Shown piece after piece: positions 39,401-52,858 of a DNA stretch of 64,000 nucleotides. A program made the position numbers and the translations under genes. The DNA comes from Humulus lupulus. Its lineage: Eukaryota; Streptophyta; Magnoliopsida; Rosales; Cannabaceae. Where the stretch lies: the NCBI RefSeq assembly GCF_963169125.1, contig NC_084798.1:200937481-201001480 (forward strand), given 5' to 3'. Below the pieces are notes generated by a model. It worked only from the letters and a program-made list of their open reading frames with translations, was not told the origin of the DNA and made no database searches. Numbering within the stretch: the first letter of the stretch is position 1; every line of letters begins with the position of its first letter.

Positions 39401-42400
39401 TGGTGGTGGTTATATAAATTATTAATACTAAGCCAGGATCAATACATATATTAATACATTAAATATATACACAAAATAAGAACAGAAGAATACTTCTCGT
39501 AGCCTGTCAAGAGTCCTTGAGTTTTTTTGTATAATCAAACGATCTTCGTATCCATGCGAAGACTCACACCAAAGTCTTCCAAGCAGTTTCTCAAACACAC
39601 AAGGATGTGTGTGGAGATGTGAGATTCACTGGTTTGAATATTTAGACTCTCTATATGTTCTCAACACATGAGATCTAGAGCATTTTTTAGAAGAGAAGAC
39701 TTTAGAGAGTTCTAGATAATTTTTCAGGCTTAGAAAATTCTATCGACTTTTTCAACTATTTTTAAGCTTCTGATAAAGATCGCTTATTTTTAAACTTATA
39801 AAGATAATAAAACAATTTTATTTCTTTTAAATTTATTTAATTCAAAACTGATTTGTTAGATTTTTATTTTTATTATTGGTTTGAATTAAATTAAAACAAT
39901 AATTAAATAAACAAATAATATTTGAATTTTTAAACAATTCAAAATTCAAATCCGAGGGACAAGTGACACTAGAGTGTGGCGCCACTCACTGTGCATGCAC
40001 ATTGAGTGGCATATTATAACGCCCCTAATTGCCTATCTTTATTAAAATACTTGTTTTTAACAATAGCTCAAAATATTTCATAACTTTGTCTAAAAACACA
40101 GTGGGACTTTATTGGAAATACATGCAGAGTTTGGATCTAATGTTCAAAACAAAAGAGAGTAGGATGCAGTCTTGGAAATAAATAAAAACACATCCCACTG
40201 ATAAATTAACATAAAAAATACTCTAAGGCACTATGGCATTCCAGATCGTTTCCTCGTTCATTGTCTCCCCGCAACATACATACATAGTTATGGAAAATTG
40301 TCTCAGATCACCATGCGTGCCAAACAAGTCTATCTAGTGTCTACCTGCAAGGGAGAAAGTAAGGGTTGAGATAAAAGCCCAGTAAGGAAATACAAACAAG
40401 ACATACAAGCATAATTGACGTATTTCATACATTCCTGACATCCTTTTCTTATAGCAATCACTGTCAACATAAGTCATAATCATAAACAAGATACTATTTG
40501 CGACATAAGCATATTCATACATCATAAGATCGTAATCATAACCATAAGATCATTTGCAACATGCAGCATAAACATTCAACGTAATAACATAAGCAACATT
40601 ATCATAAGCATAGAACATAAGATCATGGCTCCCATATTGTCCAATGATCACATGTAACTCCCTTTTGGTCACTTCCATGCTCCTTTTTGGCTATAATTCA
40701 CCTAGCTTTCTTTTGGCCATGAATTTCCCTAACACCCTTTTGGCCAGTATCATAGGCATGTCTGCCTTTAATAATGTTTCAGCACTAGGTTAAGCAAACA
40801 CAACCAATTTCATACATATCATCATAACTAGAGTTCATTCATAAATAGAGCAGAAATCTAGCTAACTTCCTTACCTCAGGTCCAACCACAAAATAATAGT
40901 GGGATAACTTCACAACGAGCCTAGAATAACAATCAAACAATAACATTTCAAGCACATCCCACGTGTGCATAGGTGCACATGTGGCACCTATCTCATACAG
41001 TTGCACCATAGTCTTAATTCTAGCAACAATCCATACATCAAAACATGTTTGCAAGTCTCACAAAAACTAATGTCATTTCACTCATCAATCCTCAATCATC
41101 TTAAAGAAGAAACTTAGACTTAATCAAACTACATATAATAGTGCGTAAAAATGTACTTGCATGTAACATGCATACGTGGGATGGTTCATAAAAACTTGCC
41201 TTGAAGTTTGTAATATTTATCCCTTTATTTTCTTGTTAATTTTTATAAAAATCCAGCAAGCATAAAATAAATTATCAACTTGGTTACTACCATTTTATTC
41301 CCTTAAATCATATAATTGGCATTCATAAATTTTATTACAAAAATTTATTTTACTAAAATAGTTATTTGGTTTAAATTTTACCAAATGCAAATCTTATTTA
41401 TAATTTAATAACAATAAAATGTGATAGAAAAAATAAGTACTTATAAAATAATTAATTTTGAAAAATTAATTAATTTCATAAAAGTTCACATTCTAATTTA
41501 GTAAAATTAAGTAAATAATACCAATAAAATGTGACATATTTAATTTCTTTTCAAAAATAATTATTTGGTCTCGTAGAAGTTCACATTATTTGTAGTTATA
41601 TAAATTTGGCTAAAAGGCTCATACTATTTACATTTTTAATAAATCAATTTCTTAGCACATTTAAAAAAAAAATCTTACAACCATTAGATATTAAAATTCT
41701 GCATCTATTATATTTTGAAATATAAGTCACACGTATAACATTACACATTTTTCTCACCTTAGTTTTAAAATATGATTTCAAGACATAGTTTGTTTTCTTT
41801 TAAATTATTTACAAATTATCATAAGAATAAAATAAAATTAGCAAGCATAAGCTATTCAAAATATACTCATCATCCTTTTTAGCATATTTTTAACAAGTTA
41901 CTCTAACATGTTTCTTTACTTGAACAATTCAAGAATACATTTAAACATGCAAAACTAACAACAACATCAAAACAAGCCTAAATCACAATGTATGCTCATG
42001 GTCAAATTATATACTACAAATTAACATAAAATATCACAATTAACAACATGCTAATTACCCAAAATTTAAAAATAAAATCAAGAAACCAAAACACCACTTA
42101 CAACTTCCATAGAATACCCTAGGTTGAAATCCCTTAACATGTTTTTAGCACTCAAAATGCATCTTTATAACAAGACAACACCATTTCTCTAGAACAACCA
42201 TGACCCAAAATAACTCATAGTTCTTAAAAGATTTTGAAACCTAGGACACAACATTACAATATAAGCAACATTAAACTCAATATGCTTTATTAATATATCA
42301 GTGGAAATTATATCATGCTTGTAACATCACAACAAACTCTAATTAAGAAAATGTGTTAATCATAAATCAAAAGAAATCAAAATGGACTATAAACCACAAA

Positions 42401-44273
42401 CTAGGCTGCTTGTACACAACAAACACAATCTTGTTTTCCATTTTTAATGAAAAACTAACATACCTTTATTCAAAATGCTGAAACAACAAATGTGTTCATT
42501 ATAGCAAAATAAAAACTACATGCTAGGGCATGTACTCTTTCTTGGCCAAAACCTTTTATCAAAACATGCCCATCAAGATCATCAAACCAATACATCATCA
42601 CACTTATAAACATGCCTTCCAAAGAACTAACAACATAAAGAGATAACACAAGCACTAGAATCTCTTTTCTTTTCACAAATCATGATTTTTAACAAACAAT
42701 ACCCAAAACATATACCAAGAACATATAAATCATCAAAACAACAATAGGGTTTGAGATTTCCATTACCTCTTTGACTATGACAAAAACTCAAAAACAAGAG
42801 CACGCCTTTGGGCACCTATGATTTTCGAACCCAATAAGACAAGAAAGAGACACAATTTTCTTAGAATTGAGAAGAATAAATCTTAGACTTAGGGATCCAA
42901 AAATCAAAACCAAAACAAGAGCACATACCTAAAGAGTTTGAACCCCACCCTTCTTCTCCTTCTTCTCTCTTTCTTTCTCTCTTTTTGTGCACTCTCCTCT
43001 TTCTTTCTCTCTCAAATTCGGCAGCCACACAACAAGGGTTTCCAGGACTCATATGTCTTCTATTAATAACCCTTTAGTGGCTTAACCCTAAGAAGAGAAC
43101 CCAAGTGTGAAAAGCTCAAAACATATCCCACCTATTAAGCCTAAATCCCACCATTTCCTCTCCTTACACCTCACGTAACCCTTATCCTAATGTGAACCAA
43201 ATCAAAGTTAAGCATTGTCATCGTATCCTACAAGATGACAACTTTGTATTTCTATTTTCTTTTCTTAATAAAATGAAAATGTTCAAGACTCACATTAAGT
43301 CTAGATTCATACTACACTTTCTTTTTATTCATCTAAAACTAAAAGAAATAAACAGCTAAAAATTAAAACATATTCACACACACACATACATTTTCAGCAC
43401 ACACATAATAAAACAAAATAAAAATGCAACCTATTCTAATCACATAATTTGTCACACTGAAATGTACATTAATAATAAAACAAACAAGTTACACAATTAT
43501 TCCAAATAAATCAATTAAATCCTAATTCATATAAAATAAACAACTCAAATTATTTTCTAATAAACAAACAATTAAATGAAAAAAACAAATAAAAAAATTG
43601 GATCGCTACACATATAACAGACTCATCTATCCCCAATTTTTTTCATTTGTTTGTTTAATTAAAATTAAGACAATATATTTATTCAAAAATAAAATAAATA
43701 TTTTTTCAAAAAAAATATCAGTTTATTAAAAATTAACCTTATCTTAAATTATCAGTTTTGAATAATTATCTTATACTAAGATGATATACACTGATTAATA
43801 TTAATTTCAACTAATATAAAAAATTTCAAATAAAAACTTAATTAATCAAATAAATAATTAATTCATAATTATTTAATTACACATAAGTGTCACTTAGCCC
43901 CGAAAAATTAATTCATTTGCAATTTTATCATTTTCTCCATTAATCTTGCAAGTGACATCTTTACCATTGACAGTACTGTAGTACAGAGGTGACTCGGGAA
44001 CAATGAACATATAATACTAAGGTCCAATAAGCCAGACTATTAAATAATTAAATGCTTTAATTAAATAATCTTAATTATTAATTCCATTACTACTCCACAA
44101 TAAATATGGAATTGCACTCTTAGTAATTATAGAATTATAATTACAGAGTAAACTAATGATGTCCATTGATATACTCAATATATCTAGTTAATTAGGGTTG
44201 GTCAGGAATTACCGTTTTAGCACTCTTATTAGCTTTTGTTCCTTAAGTACCATTAATTCACCAGTGTGAATTA
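39401..44273 (-). mobile_element. LTR-like repeat of family X (minus orientation) interrupted by a solo LTR
   Basis: The part 43,611-44,250, read on the minus strand, shares blocks with family X at 58,439-59,370 and 62,802-64,000, for example GGTAAAACGGTAATT and AAGAGTGCAATTCCA. The part 39,401-40,014 would be the other end. A 3.6-kb solo LTR lies between (40,015-43,610). No coding sequence seen. Family X is probably a copia-type LTR; the boundaries are approximate. Confidence 0.4.
40015..43610 (-). repeat. 3.6-kb solo LTR with TSD CATAT
   Basis: The plus strand reads TATAACGCCCCTAATTGCC (original TG mutated to TA) to GGATCGCTACA, 3,596 bp. CATAT flanks both ends (40,010-40,014 and 43,611-43,615). 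A pyrimidine-rich stretch at 42,945-43,020 reads GA-rich on the minus strand, like the leader part of an LTR. No coding or primer-binding sequence is present, so it is best read as a long solo LTR of a gypsy element in minus orientation. Short frames within it (up to 71 codons) are random. Confidence 0.7.
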
Positions 44274-45040
44274 TTAATCTAAAAAAATTTTGATAATCAA
44301 ATATAATAAAATTGTACTTTTATTTAAATCAATAAAAAATGTCTTTTCACATATAATCAAAGGCACTGTCTCATCGACATCAACAACAAATGGGTCGGGG
44401 TCATCATGAAATGGGGGAGTTATCATCAACGCACGTACATTTGAACACAAAAAATTATCACCATGTTTAGTAATATGTGAAACAAACATAAATTAATATA
44501 AACAAATAAATCAATGTAAGTCATACTCTATTTTCAATCCATAACCATTCACCGTCGATTCAGGAACAAGTGTTATCGTCCTCAACGATCGAATCTATAG
44601 GTGGTGGAGGGATTTCAAAAGTTTCACCATCAAGATGATGATCATCACCACTAGAATTATTGATGTCATAATCTTATGGTGACATTTTTAAGATAATTGA
44701 CCATCGAGCATCTAATGGATCACTCATATAAAATACTCGTGTAGCTTGTGATGCCATTATAAACCTATCAGACTTATGCCCTAATCAATTTAAGTCAACT
44801 AGTTTGAATCCTAATTGGTCATCCTTAACCACGTTATCACTCTTTACCCAATCACAAAGAAAGAAAGGGATTTGAAAATTGACATAATATACTTCCCAAA
44901 TTTCTTTTATTGCACCATAGAATGTCATATTACATTTGACGAGATTTTTATCTTTCATACTAGAAATTCAGAAAGTCCTAGCAACAACCATAACCCCACT
45001 ATTTTGTGTCTTTCTACTTAAATCACGATCAATCATGTTA
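44274..45040 (-). pseudogene. CACTA TnpD C-terminal region (DUF4216)
   Basis: On the minus strand, pieces in order are NSGVMVVARTF, then CNMTFYGAIKEIWEVYYVNF with FFLCDWVKSD, then QLGFKLVDLN and DRFIMASQATRVFYMSDPLD with ARWSIILKMSP. YG-IxxIxExxY...LFxCDWV...GFxxVxxN...FxxASQAxQVFYxxDPxxxxW is the DUF4216 signature found at the C-terminus of plant CACTA TnpD transposases. The frame is broken by at least three stops. A last piece (44,489-44,274) gives FHDDPDPFVVDVDETVPLII, an acidic tail typical after this domain. Confidence 0.7.
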
Positions 45041-46089
45041 AAGTGAGTACTATTTATATAGTACGATTGATACTTAATTACACTCAAATTTTGGCCAAAA
45101 TTCTTCTATTAAAAATATATATTTACTATATTAAAAAATAATTTGGTAGCATCTCCCCTATATTTATTGAATATCCAAAATTCATATAGTACATATAGAC
45201 ATCACATAATACACAAAAATCAAATAACCAATCAATATGCATATAAGTATCTATCAATATCAAACATGCATAACTATCAATGTTATTATCTTGAAAAGAA
45301 ATTGGGCAATATTTTCCCTATTTCTACAATATTTCCCATTTTCAAAAAGTACCTATACACAACATATAGTACACAAATATCAAACAATCAATTAACATGC
45401 ATAATTTCAACCTTATATCACCGCAACATAATCCTATCACCTATCTTGACTAATTTTTAGTCCTAAATTCCTCTAAATTTAATATCAATATATCTTTCAA
45501 TATATATATATATAGAAATATATACTATTAAAGTTTTATTAAATTACCTCATCCAAGATAAGTTCTTAGCTTTCAAATGGGATCACCACCAAATCCAATT
45601 AACCACAAAAAAAAGTCAAACCTAATCACAATTAAACAATAACAACCATAAATAATTACATAATTATTTTTAAAAAAATTCATACAACTATAAGTTTCTC
45701 AATTCTCATAAATTAACCTAACTTTATTTAAAAAAAATTAATTTAACAATTCTCCATTTCTAAATTCTCATAAATACAAATTAACCTAACTATCAATTTC
45801 TCAATTTCAAAATTCACATCTCAGTTCTCAATTTTAATACAGATTCTAAAAATTAACCTAACTTTGTTAAAAACAAATTTAACTTTTTAATTCTTATAAT
45901 TATATCAACTTCAAAAATCTCTATTTCTAAATTCTAATTACCATATTTTAACCTAATTATAAATTTATCAATTTCACAATATCAATATTCTCAAATTTAA
46001 TTCAAATTCTTAAAATTAACCTAACTATATTTTTAAAAAACAAATCATAAAAAAATTAACATCACCTTTGTGGAGGCCATGAGGGGGAG

Positions 46090-46290
46090 GCTCAGAGCTA
46101 TGGAGGACGCGAGGGGCGGAAGCTCTCGGACCTATGGAGGCTTCCGCCAGAGTTTTGGAGGTTGCAAGGGGAGTTGAAAGGGCAGAGAGAGGCTTGGGTA
46201 CCCTTGTAGGGTTGAAACAAGGCTGGGTTTGATGGTAGAGGGGCTGGGTTTGATGGTAGAGGGGCTGAATTCTCTTGCACCGTCGTTGGT
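46090..46290 (-). repeat. GC-rich tract with 21-bp tandem repeat
   Basis: GGCTGGGTTTGATGGTAGAGG occurs twice in direct succession at about 46,222-46,264, with a third partial copy. The minus-strand reading gives PLPSNPA repeats. It lies just inside the CACTA subterminal region. The coding value is doubtful. Confidence 0.5.
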
Positions 46291-47030
46291 TTTTCCTTGA
46301 AAAGTCGGTAGAGGAGAGAATGAGAGAAAAGTCGGTGACGAGGGTTTTATTATTTAGGCCTAGCGTTGGTGCAGAACCAATGCATTTGCCACATTACTGT
46401 CAGTTATTAACCGACGCTATACCCAATAAAATCAAAACGAATGTTTTAATTAAAACTCTTTAGTGTTGGCGAATATATAAATGATGGGTATGTAACCGTC
46501 GTTTTTTATATATAGTAGTGTCAGTTTATAACTGATGCTATTGTCCCTAACAAAGCAATTGCATCAGTTAATTGCATGGACCGACGCAAAAAGTTTCTCT
46601 TCTCACTCTTCTAAAAGAAAATTATTATTTTCAAATATATTTATGCGTAAAATAACATAAATATCTGCATACTTTCTAAAATTAAAGTCATGTACTTTAT
46701 TTATTAACCACTCCCCCAACATATTTAATATAAATACTTGAGTAAAATAAATAAACATGAGAAATAAATTACAAATTTGGAAGATTGTGATTTTAAAAAT
46801 GATTAGATAATAAAACTAATTAATGATGATGGGTGTTTTTTTAATTAATGAAATTGTGTATAGAGATGTAGAAAATTATTTTTATTAGTGGGTGATTTTT
46901 TATTTAATAAGGAATTTTTTTTTAAAAGTAGTATATCTTAGAAAGAATAAAAAAAGAGATTATAAGGAGATTAGATAGGGATGAGGAGAAAAAACAATGA
47001 AGTGCCATGAGAACACCATTTATTGTAGTA

Positions 47031-47258
47031 ATATTATTCAGGGTTAATAACAATTTTACTCTTTGTACTTGAAAATTAATTAATATTATAATTTAGTTTA
47101 TAACTAAAATTACAAATCCGTAAAGATCAATTGTTATTTACGTAAAAATAACTAAAGACTTTTAATTTGATTTTTTTTTTTTAAATTGTTAATATATTTG
47201 TTCGTTTATTCTAATTTAGGTGTGTTTATATCAAATTTATAATGATATATGTATATCA
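47031..47258. other. AT-rich sequence without recognisable features
   Basis: About 230 bp of very AT-rich DNA between the CACTA remnant and the start of family X. Nothing identifiable. Confidence 0.5.
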
Positions 47259-49407
47259 TGTTGGGCTTTATGCCCTTATGAAACTTCATTTCTTATTTAA
47301 TTCATTTATTATCATTAAAGTAGTAGAAATTATTTTGTTCAATCAAATTTCATTATTTACATGTTTTATTGCATGATTAATTATTATTAACACAAACGTT
47401 TATTAGATCTCGAACATATGTATAGTTACTATTATAGTGACTCAGTGACAGTGGATTATATAATTGTAACACCCCAAAGTTCCTAATAATGATTAGTGTC
47501 TTGATTAGGGGGCCATGAAGGCATTATTGGAATATTATATAATTTAATTGAATATTTATGTGATTATGTGAATTGCATGAGTTATATTATGATATGATAA
47601 ATTATGCATGCTTAAGTGTATTAAATATGCGTAAAAGGCTCGTTTTTATTTAAAGGGGCATATTTGTAATTTTGACCCACTGAGGGTATAATTGTGTGTT
47701 ATATCGTATTTTATAATTGATACCACATGGATATATTTGCGATATTCTGCAAGAGTCGATCCATTTGAGCAAGATAGCGGTAGAGTCATAATAGTGATTA
47801 ATACCCTGGCTCGGGGGTGAGGCAATGGGTATTTTGGTAATTCGGTGAGTTATCAGTACTCATTAGAGTATGAGTCGTATTTTGGGAAAAATAGTGATTT
47901 TCTGTGATTGGTGGAATTAATTGGAAATTATAAGTGTTATGTGGGACTAGAGTCTCAAATGTCGTGTTTTCCCTTTAGGGGCTTGAGAGGAAAGTTTTGA
48001 GTGGGGGCATTTTGGTCTTTTGGACCATTTGAATGATATATGCTAAGTGACTGAGTTTATCAACTCAGAAAAAAAAAAGAAAACTCACTCACTCCCTCTC
48101 TTTCTCTCGTTACTCTCTCTCTCTTGTGTATTGGAACTTACTTGACTTTGGGAAGGTTTCTTGAAATTCAAGCTTGGAAGCAGGACTTGGTGGGAATTGA
48201 GATTTGTTTTGGGAGAGTCTAAAAGCTATCAAGCTAGGGGAACAACTAGGACTCTGTAATATCCAAAATTTGCTAATTAGGCTTAGTTCTTACATTTGTG
48301 TGTCGGGAGGGCATAAAGGGATATTATGTGTATTTTGTGATTATATATGTATGATTATGTGAATTACATGAGTTATACTATAATATGAATGTTTATGCAT
48401 GTTAAGTGTATTAAATATGCATGTAGGCCAGTTTCTTATTAGAAGAGTATTTTGACCTGTTGAGGGTGTATTTGTAAATATATGCGATTTGTGATTGAGA
48501 CCACATTATTATATGGATATATTCGGGTTAGTCGGTACGAGAAGATCCTAGTGAGCAAGTTAGCAGAAAGATGACAACGAGATTAAATACCAGCTCGGGG
48601 TGAGCCTAGGGGTATTTTGGTAATTTAGTACATTACCGAGGTCTATTAGGTAATGAGAAATTATTTCATGAGTATTTGGGTGTAATGGATTTAATTGGGA
48701 AATTAGAGTGATATTTGATATTATTGGGAATCTCAAGAAAAGACCAACATGTATTTGGTTTGGTTAAAGGGGCATTAGCTTGGGTGAGGGTAAATTGGTC
48801 ATGTTGACCGTTGGGCTGAATTTAGTTGGCCAAAAGTTGAGCACTTTGGCTCATTTGTAGAACTCTCCATCTCTCTCTCTCTCTCTTGGCTACCTTCTTG
48901 GAAGGGTTTTGGAGCTAAGGAGCAACTTAAGCTCTCACTTTGAATTTGGAGATTTGAATGGGAGAATTAAGGGCTAGGGAAGCAAAGATTGAACCTGGCT
49001 GAGCCATCTTTTTCCTTGGAAATTCGTTTTTCGTAGTTAAGGTAAGAAATTTTCCAACCATTATTAAGTTTTTTGTGTTCTTGAGCTTTTCTTGAGTTTT
49101 TCCTATTGTTATGGTGTTCTTGAGAAAATTTGGGGTGTGGTTTGGTGGTTGGAGTTCTTGAAGTTTAGTAGTAGCTTTGGGGTCGAATTACACAGCTCAG
49201 GTAAGAATTCTCCTCTATCTTGAGGTGTTCTTGAGCCTTGAAGCTTAAGATTTGGGTTTTGAGTTGAAGTGAGAGTTTGGGTAAGTTTTTGGTGTGACTA
49301 TGTTTATTTTGAGACTCATTTCTGGTTGGGGTTGGCACTTGGGGTGAGTTTTATTGAGTTGAGCTCGGAGAAAACGTAGGTGGAAACCTAGAAATTCTGG
49401 GTTTGTG

Positions 49408-49600
49408 AGGTGGCGCCCCTACCCTTGGTTTGGGCGCCCCTGCGCTAAGTAGTAGAGGGCTTTGGGGGCTCTCTGACTTACTTTGGCGCCCCTACCCTTG
49501 TTCTAGGCGCCCCTGCATTATGCAGGGGAGCTCCTGAGAAGTCTTTGACTTGTTTGGGCGCCCATGTCCTTGGTTTGGGCGCTCCTGCCCTATGTCAATT
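49408..49600. repeat. Tandem GC-rich repeat GGCGCCC(C)... in LTR B
   Basis: Three units of about 70-85 bp, each containing a GGCGCCCCTACCCTTG-like word, a short spacer and GGGCGCCCCTGC. The units differ by substitutions and the spacing changes slightly. Confidence 0.65.
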
Positions 49601-49740
49601 TCAACAAGCCTGATTTTTAGAGCTTGGGAAGAGCTTAGAGGCTTGGGGGGCGATTCCACCACCCTGTTGGGTGGAGTTGGAGGTCCGGTTATTGAACATG
49701 GAAATGACCATGCTTTGACTGTTTTATTGCACATGTTAAC

Positions 49741-50838
49741 TGTTAGAGAATATATATTTATACTCAATGGAAACATGGAAAAACCAAAATACAACTCTAT
49801 GCAAAAAATACAATAGACAAGATGATAGATAAATAGGTTTACAACTCAATGACCAACAATACAAGTAAATGTAGAAATGAGAAAAAGAAGAGAATTATTA
49901 GAACTAAAACTCTAAAACCAAAGATACCAATAAATATGTAAATAGAAATAGAAGAAGAGGATTACAAACTCAATACAACAATAACATCAAAAATGAAAAG
50001 ATCAATCGAAAACAAACTTTCACACAACCAATGTGTAGAGTAGTGGGGATCACCAACTTGAACAAGGTTCAAAACCTTTGTCCAAAAGCTTGTTTCCCCC
50101 TATTCTCTAAGCACTAAGGGATCTCTCTAGGAAATAGCTCTCTGGAATAAGCAAGCCTCTATGGTGTATTTTCCAGCCAAGTGCTTTGTGGATGGAAAAT
50201 AGTGTGTCTTACAAGTGAGCATTAGATTCCTATTTATAGAGTTTTGAGACACCCTTTTAATTTCAAATTCCACCAACCTCCATGGCTGTTACCAATGATT
50301 AATTGGATGTTTATGGAATTAAAATAGAGATTTGGGAGTTACTTGGTTGTTGGAAACGTTCAAAATTTGATAAAACTGAAGTTGGAAAATGCTGTTAGCC
50401 GCAAAAGCCGCGACCTGAAAACACGAGCCGCAGCCCACAGTGTGTTTTTTTGCCTATTTTTGCCTCTTGGGCCGCGGCCTGAAAAACACAGGCAGCGGCC
50501 CAAGTCGTTTTTTCAACAACCAATTTTCCAAATTTGCCAAAACATTCCAAATTCATTCCCACTTGATTTTGTAACTTCCATACACATTATGGGAGTTAAA
50601 ATCACATATCTAACAGCCATATTTCACATATGGATTTAAGAAATTCAAATCAAAATGTGTAATATCAAATCTACACATTATTGGGTAACATTTGGGAGTT
50701 ACAAGTTTGTAATATGTCACATTTGGGCACATACATGTGTCTAATTTTGCAACTCTCAGTAATATGTTACAAGATGTGACAAATCACATTATGTCACATT
50801 ATTTAATCTAACATTATATAATTTAAAATAATATAACA
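49741..50838 (-). repeat. 3' LTR of the non-coding LTR element
   Basis: 1,098 bp, very similar to 54,931-56,034 and clearly related to the solo LTR at 16,184-17,283. It has a GC-rich word pair (GCCGCGACCTGAAAACACGA and GGCCGCGGCCTGAAAAACAC) at 50,407-50,505. Confidence 0.8.
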
Positions 50839-52858
50839 TTCCCCACGTAGATTAAATAATCACTTTTTGTAACACTTATCTAATCAATCAAAACATTATA
50901 TTAAAATATAATATTCCCCCACTTGATTGAATTTTACCTTAGTGTAATTATCACAAAGTTTGTTGAAATTTTGGTTGCCGAAGTATTGAACCACTATCCC
51001 TTGATAACAAACCGGTGATAACACACACACCTTTGCTATGTTCACTTGAGACATCATTGTCTCTCTTTTGCACCGTTAATGACCATGTGCACATTCCATT
51101 CATAGACTTTTCTTAAGAATGACTCCCAATTCCCTTGAGGGGGGGCATCACCCCTAGGTCTATATAGGTAGAACTTTTACAATATTTTGTTACCCTAAAA
51201 TACTTGTATTTTGAAGACTGCGTTCTATTAAAAAACCTTTCGGTTTTAACCCTCAATTTGGTAACACACTAGTACTCATATCTCAGATAAGACAAAATTT
51301 GAGTACTACTACTATTCACTTGATTGACTTGTTATTACCTATAAAACCTAATATTAGTTTGGTGACTAGTATTAAAATAGGTTACCATCAACCGTGAATC
51401 TCTTTAGGGAGTCTAAGTCCCACCCCTTGAGATGTTGAAACGATTCCATTTGAATCATTTCTTTTCTCATGTATGCATACTTAGACACTCTCATTATTTT
51501 ATTCAAACTTTGTTGCTAGCCATAGTTTGATTAAAATAGTTATCTCTTTAAAATAGTGATTTTGACCATAGTCAACACCCCCACTATTTATAGTTTAATA
51601 TCAAAGATAAACATTTGAATATTAATTCTAGAAACCTATTTGTTTCTAGAATTCTCCTTTATGTTTTAAATTGATTCCTTCTTGAATAAAAATATTACAA
51701 AACAATAACTTTAGACACCAAGCATGTCGAGATTTGTTCATTCTATACATATATAGCCAATATGATTTAGTATGTGGAATTCCAAATCACATATTTGATA
51801 GGATGACCAAATTAATTAATTATTATCAACAAAATAAATTGATTAACTTTGGAGCATCACCCCCACATTTCCCCCATAGTGATAATAAAATACCATTTTT
51901 TTTAAATAGAAATCTCTTCATTTCTATTAAGTCTCTTATCCTCCAAGATAAATCTAGACTTATAATTCTCAAAGTTCATCATGAGTCCACTAAGGCACAT
52001 GATAAAATCTCAATAGATCAAGATAAAAACCTCAATGTTTTATCTTGATTTATTTGCTTTCTAAAGTAATGCACATTTCTTTCAAAGCAACTTTCACTTA
52101 GTTTCTTTCTTTTATGTATTTCACAAAATAAAAACGTGAACACAAATGTAATGTGAGAATTTATTAAACAAATAATCACAAATTTTCAATTTTAGTTGTC
52201 TAAATAATCTCAAAATCACTTAAACAACTTTTGTGTATTTCTTAAGAGTCTCTTTGAGATACTTTTGAAAACACCAATTTGACATCCATTGTTTTTCTCA
52301 TCAAAATCAAAATGAAGATGTCAATTTTAAAACACTTTAAATCAAAGAAAATAAACCCTCATTGATTTATTTAAACACTTTGATTTCTTTTGTTTAAAAT
52401 TATCTCCTCATTGAGATTAATGTAAACATATCACCATCTTTTACCAAAATGAATAAAGTTCTCTTTAATTCATCATTGGTGTAAAGATTCAAAATTGCTT
52501 CTACAATTTTGAAATGCCTCCTCATTGAATATTTAATAATTATTGTCACTAAATAATTCTCAAATATATTTCATTTGACCACACTCTAGACTATAAGTCT
52601 ATTGAGTCAATATGTCATCCCACAATTTTTGAATCCACCTTGATCCATTTTTCTTGCAATGGCAAGACACAACCATTAAAAGATATAACCCCCTTAGGTT
52701 CATCCTTTCTTATCTCATAAAATGAGATGCTCATCTTTTAAATGAGAAAAATTTACATTCTCAAATAATTCTCTTATTTAGCAAATAAATGGTAACTCAT
52801 CACATTTCAATAATATATGATAAACATGTTTACATTATTATCACCTTAATAATCATAT
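50839..52858 (-). other. Interior of the non-coding LTR element, left part
   Basis: AT-rich. Scanned in all frames for gag, protease, RT and integrase motifs and none was found. The longest frame (51,734-52,048, 104 codons) is lysine/asparagine/isoleucine-rich and looks random. Confidence 0.5.

Larger units (their letters stand above)
44274..47030 (-). mobile_element. CACTA (TnpD-type) remnant
   Basis: The core is a DUF4216 coding remnant (44,274-45,040, minus). Beyond it, 45,040-46,090 is AT-rich, low-complexity intron-like DNA. The block 46,290-46,600 has repeated words around ACCGACGCTA/TAGCGTCGG and TAACTGA(C/T)GC, typical CACTA subterminal repeats. CCATTTATTGTAGTAA near 47,013-47,028 is a degraded right end (inward TTACTACAATAAATGG). 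No clear left terminus was found. Confidence 0.55.

Noticed and set aside
44815..45460. Plus-strand frames of 68 and 105 codons
   Set aside because: The first is opposite to the DUF4216 coding remnant; the second is AT-rich Asn/Ile/Tyr/Ser low complexity.
49736..50843. Left 1.1-kb LTR at 49,741 as a solo LTR
   Set aside because: Its own right flank (TTCCC) does not match its left flank (TTAAC), but TTAAC follows the second LTR at 56,035. It is therefore one end of a full element.
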